Shown here: positions 7,218 through 14,078 of the stretch, piece by piece
Position numbering within the stretch: the stretch's first letter is position 1
Layout of the letters: each line of letters begins with the position of its first letter
Origin: Pelosinus fermentans
GTDB lineage: Bacteria; Bacillota; Negativicutes; DSM-13327
Reading direction: 5' to 3'
DNA length: 29,685 nucleotides
Assembly: GCA_002434245.1 (NCBI GenBank)
Contig: DJJR01000077.1
Location: forward strand, 84,134 to 113,818
The notes under the pieces: generated by a model
The model's database searches: none
What the model saw: the letters and a program-made list of their open reading frames with translations, nothing else
Told to the model about the DNA's origin: nothing
Program-made: the position numbers and the translations under genes

Positions 7218-8624
7218 TTAGCCTTGGGCCGCTATAGGCTGCACTTCCACCGAATGTTCACCATCTAGCAGAGCATGCAAGCATTCTAATACTGACTGGG
7301 CGATATTCATATACCAAAACTGACCGGCTACTGTCAGGCGAGCGACTGCCGGACCAAATTCAAGAAGCCCACGCTGTTGCCAAATCTCCAGTAATGATTC
7401 TAATTCCAAAACAGCAGGTCCATAGCAGGCTGCTAAGGCACTAAGTTGTAAATAGCCCCGCTCGAGTTGTCCAATAACCATATTGTGCAAACCACTGTCG
7501 GCTGGCTGCAGCAGCATGCCAGCAACTGGCTTATGACCTTGCTCAATACTTTTCATATAGTTACCGACATCCCGATTTAAAAACATAGCCACACCGCCAA
7601 TATTACCGCCGGCACCGGCACCAAAGGGGATCACACTGTGACCTGCTTTTGTGAGGGTATTGTATATACTTCGTTCACGATTGGTCTTCCTCCAGTGGCA
7701 AATACTGAGCCGTGAAAATACATGGGCTGACAGTTCCGCTTCGGCCACAGCAAACATTCGAGCTTGCTGGGCCGTTGTTGCTGCCGGAGGCAGCTTACCG
7801 GCATTAATGGCCTGCTGCAAGGCACTGTCTTCATATATGTTTAACTGATACAAATCCATTCCATCAATAGCTGCTGTCTTTAATAGATTGACATCATTAG
7901 CCCAAACCTGGTTAGTCTGGTTCGGAAGACCATAAATCAAATCAATAATAACGGCAGCCTGATTATAACTTGTCAGCAGTTCCAGCCTCTTAAGAATCGT
8001 CTGCGTATCATCCAGCCGGCCAACTCCTCGCCGTACTTCTGGGTTGAAGGATTGAACACCGATGGATACGCGGTTTACCCCATGATCCAGCCAAGCTTCT
8101 ATTTTAGCTGGAACTAAGTCGTTAACCCTCCCTTCTAGTGTTAATTCATAATCATTGGCTAGGGGCAAACAGTCCCGAATAGCATCCAGCAGCCTGGCAA
8201 CCTGCTGAGGTGCCAGAGTACTGGGAGTCCCGCCGCCGATAAATACGGCATTAACCGGTCCACTTGACAAATAAGGACTATCTCTGCTCATCTGCAGTTC
8301 TTTAATTAAATGATCAATATAAACGGCTTCCAGCTCATCCGCTGAATAGTTTTGAAAAAAGCCGCAGTATAAACAACGATGCCGGCAAAAGGGAATATGG
8401 ATGTATGCTACACGTTGCTGGGGTTCTGACTTTTGCTTCAGTAAAGACTGCCATGCCGCCTGCCATTCTCCCGGCATGATCGGTTTTCCTCTGACGCCGG
8501 CATGAACGACGCGGCGTTTTACAAAGGCTTCTGCCAGCGACTCTTCGGCAGCTGTGCCAACGGTCAAGGCATATTGATCCGGGCTCATATTCGCCAGAAT
8601 TTGCTTTAGTCTACTTCCCCTCAA
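7218..8624 (-). CDS. hutW: HutW/ChuW-family radical SAM enzyme for anaerobic heme breakdown
   Basis: A 468-residue radical SAM protein related to HemW. The 4Fe-4S/SAM motif is HIPFCRHRCLYCGFF with Cys80, Cys84 and Cys87 (CX3CX2C). It is followed by VFIGGGTPSTL, the GVQSFNPEVRRGVGR segment and LIYGLPNQT. The long N-terminal extension (~70 residues) and C-terminal half match HutW/ChuW rather than HemW. Family members such as E. coli O157 ChuW open the porphyrin ring without oxygen by radical methyl transfer and release iron. The start is TTG at 8624 because AAGGTGA lies 7 nt upstream, inside the end of the flavodoxin gene; the genes overlap by 14 nt. A heme-type receptor follows and an ABC transporter precedes. 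No HutX/HutZ homologue is seen nearby. Confidence 0.9.
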   Translation of the reverse strand: MRGSRLKQILANMSPDQYALTVGTAAEESLAEAFVKRRVVHAGVRGKPIMPGEWQAAWQSLLKQKSEPQQRVAYIHIPFCRHRCLYCGFFQNYSADELEAVYIDHLIKELQMSRDSPYLSSGPVNAVFIGGGTPSTLAPQQVARLLDAIRDCLPLANDYELTLEGRVNDLVPAKIEAWLDHGVNRVSIGVQSFNPEVRRGVGRLDDTQTILKRLELLTSYNQAAVIIDLIYGLPNQTNQVWANDVNLLKTAAIDGMDLYQLNIYEDSALQQAINAGKLPPAATTAQQARMFAVAEAELSAHVFSRLSICHWRKTNRERSIYNTLTKAGHSVIPFGAGAGGNIGGVAMFLNRDVGNYMKSIEQGHKPVAGMLLQPADSGLHNMVIGQLERGYLQLSALAACYGPAVLELESLLEIWQQRGLLEFGPAVARLTVAGQFWYMNIAQSVLECLHALLDGEHSVEVQPIAAQG

Positions 8625-9168
8625 AAGCAGTCACCTTACCTTTTTCCTGTCCTGCAGCTAGAGTCAGGCGATTTTTTATATCTGCAAAAATAGTCTGAGC
8701 TGCCTTTAGATCGCTGGCATCAGGATGGCTGGCAGCTTTCTTATAGCGTTCCATCCGTTCTGAGGTAGCAGCATGAGGATGATTTCCCGGCATGTTTTTA
8801 AATTGTTCAATTAGCTTCGGATCTATTTTCCCCTGGCATATAAAAGTTCCCACCAATTGATTGCTGGCATCCAGGAATGCAGCTCCATTTTTGAGGCTGC
8901 TGGCAGCATGCTCTGAATCAGGATAGGCCCCTAATGTAGCAAATAAAGCAACTGGTTTATCTAAAATGGTCTTAAGATACTCCTGGGCCTTCTTATCAGC
9001 AGTCCCTTTATCAACCCAAAAGCCGACTATCACAAAATCATAGTCTGCCGGCGGCGGTGCCATTTCAACTGGAAACAAGGCGGCCTTCTCACCAAAGACT
9101 TCATGGATCGCTTCTGCTACCTTTTTGGTATTGCCTGTAAGACTGGAATAAACAACTAACGTTTTCAT
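8611..9168 (-). CDS. Flavodoxin-family protein, likely electron donor to HutW (BilS-like)
   Basis: A 185-residue flavodoxin-fold protein. Residues ~6-20 (VYSSLTGNTKKVAEAI) form the FMN phosphate loop, YDFVIVGFWVDKGTADKKAQ follows, and ALFATLGAYPDSEHA is the second flavin loop. The C-terminal ~50 residues are charged and helical. The sequence resembles the flavodoxins found with heme-breakdown or bilirubin reductase genes (BilS-like), but I cannot confirm that subfamily by eye. It overlaps hutW by 14 nt and shares its operon. Radical SAM enzymes need a low-potential reductant, so a dedicated electron-donor role is the simplest reading. A good GGGAGG precedes the ATG. Confidence 0.75.
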   Translation of the reverse strand: MKTLVVYSSLTGNTKKVAEAIHEVFGEKAALFPVEMAPPPADYDFVIVGFWVDKGTADKKAQEYLKTILDKPVALFATLGAYPDSEHAASSLKNGAAFLDASNQLVGTFICQGKIDPKLIEQFKNMPGNHPHAATSERMERYKKAASHPDASDLKAAQTIFADIKNRLTLAAGQEKGKVTAFEGK

Positions 9169-9233
9169 AGAAAAAACCTCCCTATTTTTTTTAATCCTAT
9201 TTTACCAATGTACTATTTATGGTCAGTGCATAG

Positions 9234-10040
9234 TCATGCCCTCTGAGTCAGGCAGCTGTCGTGAGGAAAACAGACAAGATGCGAACTCCCTCCTTGCTCA
9301 ATGGTCATAATCGTTGTTTCGACTCCGTATAAAGCCCGTAAATTTTCTACAGTAAATACTTCTTCCACTGGCCCATCCGCAAATAGCAGACCATCTTTGA
9401 CCGCAATCATACGCTGGCTAAAGCGAGCTGCATGGTTTAAGTCATGCAGAACCATAATAACGGTAATCTGCATATCCTGATGCAGTTTGCGAACTAACTT
9501 CATTAATTCCAGCTGGTGATGAATATCCAGATAGGTTGTCGGTTCATCTAATAACAGCAGGCGAGGCTCCTGGGCCAGGGCCATAGCCAGCCAAGCCCGC
9601 TGCCTTTCCCCTCCCGACAAACTGTCCAGCCGCCGGTGCAGCATTTGCCGGATACCGGTGGCTTCCAGTGCCGCTGCCATACACTCTTGATCATCACTGT
9701 CCAATTTTTCAAACATTTTTTTATAGGGCATACGCCCATATGCCACCAGATCATAAACTGTCATATCTCCCGGCGCATGTACTGTCTGAGGCAGTATTGC
9801 CATGATTTTAGCTACCTGCTGCGGTTGCAATTGATGAATATCCTTGCCATCCAGCAAGACGCAGCCAGACAAAGGAATTACTATTCGGCTTAATGCTTTC
9901 AATAAGGTGGATTTTCCTGATCCATTTGGTCCAATAATGGAGATGATTTCCGGTTTATCAATTACAATATCCATCTCTGGAATGATTACCTTGCTGCCAT
10001 AGCCAAGTTTAATAGAATGGGCTTCAATGGTATGATTCAT
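9234..10040 (-). CDS. ABC transporter ATPase, FecE/HmuV type
   Basis: A 268-residue ATPase of the iron-complex/heme/cobalamin importer class. It has Walker A GPNGSGKST, a Q-loop in MAILPQTVHAPG, the signature LSGGERQRAWLAMAL, Walker B LLLLDEPTTYLD and the switch histidine in VLHDLNHAARF. It overlaps the permease stop by ATGA (4 nt), so translation is coupled. It is 65 bp upstream of the flavodoxin gene in the same direction. Two copies would drive import through the FecCD-type permease. The class cannot distinguish heme, ferri-siderophore or B12; the operon context favours heme. Confidence 0.93.
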   Translation of the reverse strand: MNHTIEAHSIKLGYGSKVIIPEMDIVIDKPEIISIIGPNGSGKSTLLKALSRIVIPLSGCVLLDGKDIHQLQPQQVAKIMAILPQTVHAPGDMTVYDLVAYGRMPYKKMFEKLDSDDQECMAAALEATGIRQMLHRRLDSLSGGERQRAWLAMALAQEPRLLLLDEPTTYLDIHHQLELMKLVRKLHQDMQITVIMVLHDLNHAARFSQRMIAVKDGLLFADGPVEEVFTVENLRALYGVETTIMTIEQGGSSHLVCFPHDSCLTQRA

Positions 10041-11041
10041 CGCCGCATCCCCTTTCGCAGTAAATAAATAAAGAAGGGAGCTCCTAAAAAGGCCATAAAA
10101 ATTCCTACTGGTACTTCTACGGGACTGAATATGGTACGTGCGACGGTATCAGCGGCCACTACAATCGTAGCTCCCAGTACGGCTGCGCAGGGCATCAGAT
10201 ACTCAAAATCCGAACCGACCAGCATGCGGGCAATATGAGGGATGATAAGTCCAACAAAACCTAATAGACCTGCCACGCTGACTGCTGAAGCTGCCAGCAA
10301 GGCTGCCAAAACAACCAGGAAAAACCGCGCTTTTTCCACCCTGATTCCCAAACCTTTGGCAACTTCATCACCTAACTGCAATGCATTTAAATGACGGTAA
10401 GAAAGCATAGCCCCTAAAACTCCGATCAAGCTGTAAGGCAGAATCATCTGCACATGATTCCAGCTGCGCCCTTGAAATCCCCCAGCCATCCAGTTGACCG
10501 TCCCCTGCACTTTATCGGAGTGAAAGACCATAAGAGCACTCATACCGCCGCCAAAAAAGGCAGCCAGGGCCACACCGGCTAAGATCAGGCGAAGGGGCTG
10601 TATCCCCCGATCCCAGGACAGTAAAAAAACGATTCCAGCAGACAGCAGTGCTCCAATGAAAGCAGCCGCCGGCACCAATGCCATAAGCCCGGGCCATAAA
10701 ATCATTACAGACATAGCTGCCAGACCAGCTCCCGCGGATACTCCAATAATCCCAGGATCGGCTAAAGGATTGCGCAGTACCCCTTGCAGGATGCAGCCGG
10801 CCAAAGCTAAATTGATTCCGGTTAACGCGCCAACCAATACCCGGGGTACCCTGATATTATAGATAATTTGATAGGCCTCATTGCTGGCCGGAGCAATAAA
10901 TACATTCCAGATATCATAAGCACTAAAAGGTACAGTTCCCACTCTGATCCCCCAAAATAAGGCGACCCCAAGCGCAACCAGCCCGATTATACTGATCCCG
11001 GTTCGCCAAGTCCCACGAGGGTCGATTGCAGCTTCTCTCAT
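10037..11041 (-). CDS. FecCD/HmuU-type ABC permease
   Basis: A 334-residue polytopic membrane protein of the FecCD/BtuC family, with about ten hydrophobic segments. Family-typical stretches include VPRVLVGALTGINLALAGCI, LQGVLRNPLADPGIIGVSAG, LAGVALAAFFGGGMSAL, a LGDEVAKGLGIRVEKAR loop, VAGLLGFVGLIIPHIAR (ATPase coupling region) and a final VPVGIFMAFLGAPFFIYLL. It overlaps the binding-protein stop and the ATPase start by four bases each (ATGA), so all three subunits are made together. Substrate is inferred as heme or an iron complex from the operon. Confidence 0.93.
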   Translation of the reverse strand: MREAAIDPRGTWRTGISIIGLVALGVALFWGIRVGTVPFSAYDIWNVFIAPASNEAYQIIYNIRVPRVLVGALTGINLALAGCILQGVLRNPLADPGIIGVSAGAGLAAMSVMILWPGLMALVPAAAFIGALLSAGIVFLLSWDRGIQPLRLILAGVALAAFFGGGMSALMVFHSDKVQGTVNWMAGGFQGRSWNHVQMILPYSLIGVLGAMLSYRHLNALQLGDEVAKGLGIRVEKARFFLVVLAALLAASAVSVAGLLGFVGLIIPHIARMLVGSDFEYLMPCAAVLGATIVVAADTVARTIFSPVEVPVGIFMAFLGAPFFIYLLRKGMRR

Positions 11042-12003
11042 TGCTTCGCCACCTCCGGATATAAAAACCCAGCTAAAACAGTCAAGGCTTCACCCACCTG
11101 CGTACCAGGATTTACAGCAAATAAACGATAGGGCAGCTGATGAACTTGATTGGATTTGACAGCCTTTAGTCCCCGCCATGCAGGATGATTAGTCAATTCA
11201 TTGCGAAACTTTTCATTGATTTTTTCATCAGAACTATGGGTAATCAAAAAAACCATTTCCGGATTTTGCTTCGCAACATATTCCATACTTAATGGTACAT
11301 AGCCCATTTGCCCACCACCGTCATCTCCCTGGTCAGCAATATTAACCGCCCCCAGACGTTTCAGCAAGTCGCCGCTAAAACTACGGGATGTTGCCATATT
11401 GAAGCTTTCCGGCGATCCCCATACAATTACCACTTTTGGTGCCACACGATCTTTATTATGATTCATTATCTCTTCGTAACGTGACTGAATCTGGTTGATT
11501 TGTGCGTCTGCCTGTTCCGTTTTTCCCGTTAGTTCACCATAAAAACGCAGTGTATCGATAATTTGCTGATAGTTTTCAAGGGATTGCAGAAGAATGGGAA
11601 TCCCCGCTTTGTCTAACACTGGAATCAAATTATGATGAAAGGGCATATTAACTCCTAAAATTAAATCAGGCTTTAGCGCCATAATCTGTTCAATATTAGG
11701 ATTAGGCGTAATGCCAACAGTCGGGACCTGCTGGACAGCATCCTTAACAGCCTGTGGCAAAGCCTCTGTAGTGGGGCGTCCAACTACCTTCCCCCCGGCT
11801 GCATAAAATAGTTCCAGGTTCGAAGCATTTAAAACAATCACCCGCTGGGGCTGTCGGGGGATTTCCACCTGTCTGCCAGCACTGTCAGTTACACCATACC
11901 GGGCTGATAACTGATTTGCCACCGGTTCTGACTGCCCCCTAATCAAGAAAAAACCACTGACAGCCAATAATAAAACGATGATTCCACTTGTCATTCTATT
12001 CAT
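11038..12003 (-). CDS. Periplasmic iron-complex/heme binding protein of the ABC transporter
   Basis: A 321-residue FecB/BtuF/HmuT-type binding protein. Residues ~5-23 form a signal or anchor segment (no lipobox cysteine), followed by YGVTDSAGRQVEIPRQPQRV, then the periplasmic-binding core with LNASNLELFYAAGG, NIEQIMALKPDLIL, the long connecting helix TLRFYGELTGKTEQAD and VIVWGSPESFNM, ending with LPYRLFAVNPGTQVGEAL. It is the first gene of the transporter operon, and GAGGTGG precedes the ATG. Its upstream region carries a Fur-box promoter, a conserved leader hairpin and an inserted MITE. The core is closely paralogous to the C-terminal part of the zinc-ribbon fusion at 13017-13961. Confidence 0.9.
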   Translation of the reverse strand: MNRMTSGIIVLLLAVSGFFLIRGQSEPVANQLSARYGVTDSAGRQVEIPRQPQRVIVLNASNLELFYAAGGKVVGRPTTEALPQAVKDAVQQVPTVGITPNPNIEQIMALKPDLILGVNMPFHHNLIPVLDKAGIPILLQSLENYQQIIDTLRFYGELTGKTEQADAQINQIQSRYEEIMNHNKDRVAPKVVIVWGSPESFNMATSRSFSGDLLKRLGAVNIADQGDDGGGQMGYVPLSMEYVAKQNPEMVFLITHSSDEKINEKFRNELTNHPAWRGLKAVKSNQVHQLPYRLFAVNPGTQVGEALTVLAGFLYPEVAKQ

Positions 12004-12112
12004 ATTTCCACCTCAATTCTTCATTTGCACGAGCATGGCTCTTACTTTCCCGGGTCTATTTATGCCATAAGTTATAAATCACTGCATCACCTCATTTAAT
12101 AAAGCAACTATG

Positions 12113-12279
12113 CTAGGGCGTGTCTGTAAACTATCAAAACGGCCACTGACGGCGCTTTTTGCGCCATACTTCGTTAAAACTTTTTGAAATAAGAACCATT
12201 ATTCCTGCGAAGTTTTGCCTCGTCTGGCACAAAAATTACTCGTCATCGACCATTCCGCTAGTTTTCAGACACACCCTAG
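12113..12279. mobile_element. MITE-like fold-back element (167 bp)
   Basis: Ends are inverted: CTAGGGCGTGTCTGTAAACT at the left and, on the other strand from the right end, CTAGGGTGTGTCTGAAAACT (18 of 20 identical). Most of the interior also folds back imperfectly on itself, with an inner GGCGC..GCGCC hairpin. No open reading frame. CTAG at both ends could be target duplication or part of the ends. It lies between leader element B and the binding-protein start, so it was inserted into the 5' UTR of the transporter operon. A transposase source is not in this window. Confidence 0.65.
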
Positions 12280-12283
12280 TATT

Positions 12284-12341
12284 TTAAAAATAAATGAAAG
12301 CTCCGTGCGTATTACTACTGGCACGGAGCTCTTGGCTCTCT
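12284..12341 (-). promoter_or_regulatory. Conserved leader hairpin, copy B (transporter operon)
   Basis: Minus-strand reading: AGAGAGCC, AA, then a perfect 10-bp stem AGCTCCGTGC / GCACGGAGCT around a 12-nt loop, followed by TTTCATTTATTTTT. It is about 65 nt downstream of the transcription start predicted from the promoter at 12414-12442. Same design as copies A and C. The terminator-like tail suggests attenuation of the transporter operon; the GAGC of AGAGAGCC can pair with GCTC of the stem base as a competing fold. Confidence 0.6.
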
Positions 12342-12413
12342 AATCGGTTATTTTGCTAACCATTTGTATTGTGTTGTTTCGTACAGAACCACCAAATGCT
12401 GTTATTTTTCTAT

Positions 12414-12442
12414 AGTATATTGATAATAGTTCTCAAAGTCAA
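12414..12442 (-). promoter_or_regulatory. Transporter-operon promoter with Fur box as its spacer
   Basis: Minus strand: TTGACT (12442-12437), 17 bp, TATACT (12419-12414). The 17-bp spacer TTGATAATAGTTCTCAA (plus strand, 12420-12436) is an imperfect Fur-type dyad. Flanks are nearly the same as at 12777-12805, showing a duplicated promoter segment. It sits between the stop of the small zinc-ribbon gene and leader B, so it should drive the binding protein operon. Confidence 0.7.
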
Positions 12443-12486
12443 TATCTTTTTTTAAAGAATATGACAATGTTCTCATCAGCTCCAGC

Positions 12487-12675
12487 TTACCTGCTGCAAA
12501 CGTTCATTCTGGTTTCTTGCTTACAACCACCTATACACTGAATTGCGCCGCATCGTGAGCACTTAATCTCCATATCTTCAACGATTCCACGAAATAATAG
12601 GCGATTACATTGACTACAACGTACTTCCGGCCACTTTGGTTTCGCATATCGCAAGTCTTTATCCTTTATCTCCAT
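12487..12675 (-). CDS. Small Com-like zinc-ribbon protein
   Basis: A 62-residue protein resembling Com of phage Mu, a zinc-finger protein that binds mRNA to activate mom translation. Zinc ligands are Cys20, Cys23, Cys39 and Cys42 in VRCSQCNRLLFRG and MEIKCSRCG; three more cysteines (47, 51, 60) follow. I place the start at 12675 because GGAG is 8 nt upstream; GTG at 12684 or ATG at 12681 would overlap or crowd that site. Its promoter carries a perfect Fur dyad. The 5' UTR can form an 8-bp hairpin (12731-12756). Its ribbon shares 18 of 30 residues with the N terminus of the divergent fusion gene. No phage genes surround it, so it looks like a domesticated regulator of iron genes. Function is inferred. 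Confidence 0.75.
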   Translation of the reverse strand: MEIKDKDLRYAKPKWPEVRCSQCNRLLFRGIVEDMEIKCSRCGAIQCIGGCKQETRMNVCSR

Positions 12676-12776
12676 GTACATCACTCCAAATTATACGATC
12701 TTAAAATCATCTGCCATAGCAGCAGTATAGTCCTTTTCCCCTAAGCAAGAAAAGGAAAGATTTCTCTTTGCTATTC

Positions 12777-12805
12777 AGTATATTGATAATCATTATCAAA
12801 GTCAA
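12777..12805 (-). promoter_or_regulatory. Promoter of the Com-like gene with a perfect Fur dyad as spacer
   Basis: Minus strand: TTGACT (12805-12800), 17 bp, TATACT (12782-12777). The spacer is exactly the inverted repeat TTGATAATCATTATCAA (12783-12799), a Fur consensus site. Bound Fur would occupy the whole promoter. It is a close copy of the promoter at 12414-12442. Confidence 0.8.
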
Positions 12806-12868
12806 TTTCTTTTTATTAAAAATATATTGGACATTCATTCTGCTCTTTAACTCTTGCATAAATGATTC

Positions 12869-12897
12869 TTGACAAAATTACATCCGTTTTCTATAAT
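12869..12897 (+). promoter_or_regulatory. Consensus promoter of the zinc-ribbon/binding-protein fusion gene
   Basis: TTGACA (12869-12874), 17 bp, TATAAT (12892-12897): a full consensus sigma-70 promoter. Expected start near 12904, giving a leader of about 113 nt that contains hairpin copy C. Confidence 0.85.
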
Positions 12898-12916
12898 GAG
12901 AATAATAATCATTGTA
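12898..12916. promoter_or_regulatory. Fur box abutting the -10 of the fusion-gene promoter
   Basis: GAGAATAATAATCATTGTA matches 15 of 19 Fur consensus positions and directly follows the TATAAT at 12892-12897, covering the transcription start. Iron repression of the fusion gene is likely. Confidence 0.65.
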
Positions 12917-12931
12917 GAAAAGCATAAACAA

Positions 12932-12986
12932 AGAGAGCCTAGAGCTCCGTGATGAAATCGTATTTCACACGGAGTTTTTTATTTAT
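12932..12986 (+). promoter_or_regulatory. Conserved leader hairpin, copy C (fusion gene)
   Basis: AGAGAGCC, TA, GAG, then stem CTCCGTG-A-TGAAAT, loop CGT, ATTTCA-CACGGAG, followed by six T. Thirteen pairs with one bulged A at the same place as in copy A. It looks like an intrinsic terminator but lies between a consensus promoter and the fusion gene's start codon, which points to attenuation. The GAGC at 12935-12938 can instead pair with GCTC at 12944-12947, opening the stem base. Confidence 0.65.
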
Positions 12987-13016
12987 ATATCAATTTGCTG
13001 CTAATGGAGGGATACC

Positions 13017-13961
13017 ATGACAATACATCATAACATGATCGCTACCACTCGTTCTAATGAATGCCGTTGTTCAAAATGCAACAGGCTGCTATTCAAAGGA
13101 CAGGTAAAGTATATAGAAATTCAGTGTCCAAAATGCAGTTTAATACAAACCATTAAAAAGGGCAGATCGCTGCGGCTTATCGCTCTTAACGCTTCTAATG
13201 TTGATTTATATTATGCTGTTGGCGGAGAATTAGTCGGCCGCCCCAGTACGATGGCTCTGTCATCGGATTTGATGGAAAAAATTAAAGATGTGCCATCTGT
13301 TGGCGAGACACCAACTCCCAACCTTGATCAAATTATCGCTTTGAAACCTGACTTAGTTTTGACTACTGATATTCATTTGCGTCAGCCAATCCTCACCTCA
13401 TTAGAAAAAGCAGGTATTTTAGTATACCTTCAAAGATTGAATAATTACCAGCAGATTAGCCAAACCCTGCGCTTTTATGGTGAATTGACAGATCATTCGG
13501 GGCAAGCATATCAAGTGATTCATCGTTTGGACAGCAAATTGCAGCAGGTCCAAGAAAAAAGCAAAAATAAACCCTCCCCAAAAGTCCTCGTTGTCTGGGG
13601 ATCTGCTGAAAGTTTTCACATGGCGCTGCCAAACAGTTTTATCGGCGATCTTCTCTGCCGCCTCAATGCAAAGAATGTTGTCCAGAGCGTAGGCGGTGGC
13701 AATCCCCTGGGATATGCTCCCCTCAGTCTCGATATTGCGCTCCAGACCAATCCAGACCTGATCTTGCTCATTACTCACAGCTATGATACTAAGGTCAGCG
13801 ACCAAATTCGCAATGAATTGGCACTTCACCCTAGCTGGAGAAAGTTAAAAGCTGTACAGGAAAATCGGGTCTACCAATTGCCATATTGCCTGTTTGCTGT
13901 TAATCCCGGCAGCCGGGTGGATGAAGCCATTGACTATCTGTCCAATTTATTATATCAATAA
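13017..13961 (+). CDS. Com-like zinc ribbon fused to a signal-less FecB/HmuT-type binding domain
   Basis: A 314-residue two-part protein. Residues 1-50 hold a Com-like zinc ribbon with Cys18, Cys21, Cys37 and Cys40 (CRCSKCNRLLFKG, IEIQCPKC). From about residue 53 the sequence is a periplasmic-binding-protein core close to the transporter's own binding protein at 11038-12003: 36 of 63 residues agree over the first stretch by hand alignment, and TLRFYGELT, FAVNPG and LITHS are shared. There is no signal peptide, so the protein should stay in the cytoplasm. Precedent: Bacillus Btr joins an AraC DNA-binding domain to a FecB-like domain and senses a ferri-siderophore inside the cell. By analogy this is a ligand-responsive nucleic-acid-binding regulator. 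GGAGG lies 7 nt before ATG. A Fur promoter and leader hairpin precede it, suggesting autoregulation. Confidence 0.85.
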   Translation: MTIHHNMIATTRSNECRCSKCNRLLFKGQVKYIEIQCPKCSLIQTIKKGRSLRLIALNASNVDLYYAVGGELVGRPSTMALSSDLMEKIKDVPSVGETPTPNLDQIIALKPDLVLTTDIHLRQPILTSLEKAGILVYLQRLNNYQQISQTLRFYGELTDHSGQAYQVIHRLDSKLQQVQEKSKNKPSPKVLVVWGSAESFHMALPNSFIGDLLCRLNAKNVVQSVGGGNPLGYAPLSLDIALQTNPDLILLITHSYDTKVSDQIRNELALHPSWRKLKAVQENRVYQLPYCLFAVNPGSRVDEAIDYLSNLLYQ

Positions 13962-14078
13962 CTATACAGGGCTCATTAGAATGAACTTATCGCACCCCAG
14001 CTGAGTAAAACCACCCGAAACGAATCACTGGAAACTTAAATTTGCAAAATACTTCTATATAAATGGAATAGCATTCCG

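Noticed and set aside
12284..12341. Known riboswitch (cobalamin, Moco, NiCo types) as explanation of the leader
   Set aside because: The element is only ~55 nt and none of the conserved core words of these classes that I know is present; a model search would be needed to be certain.
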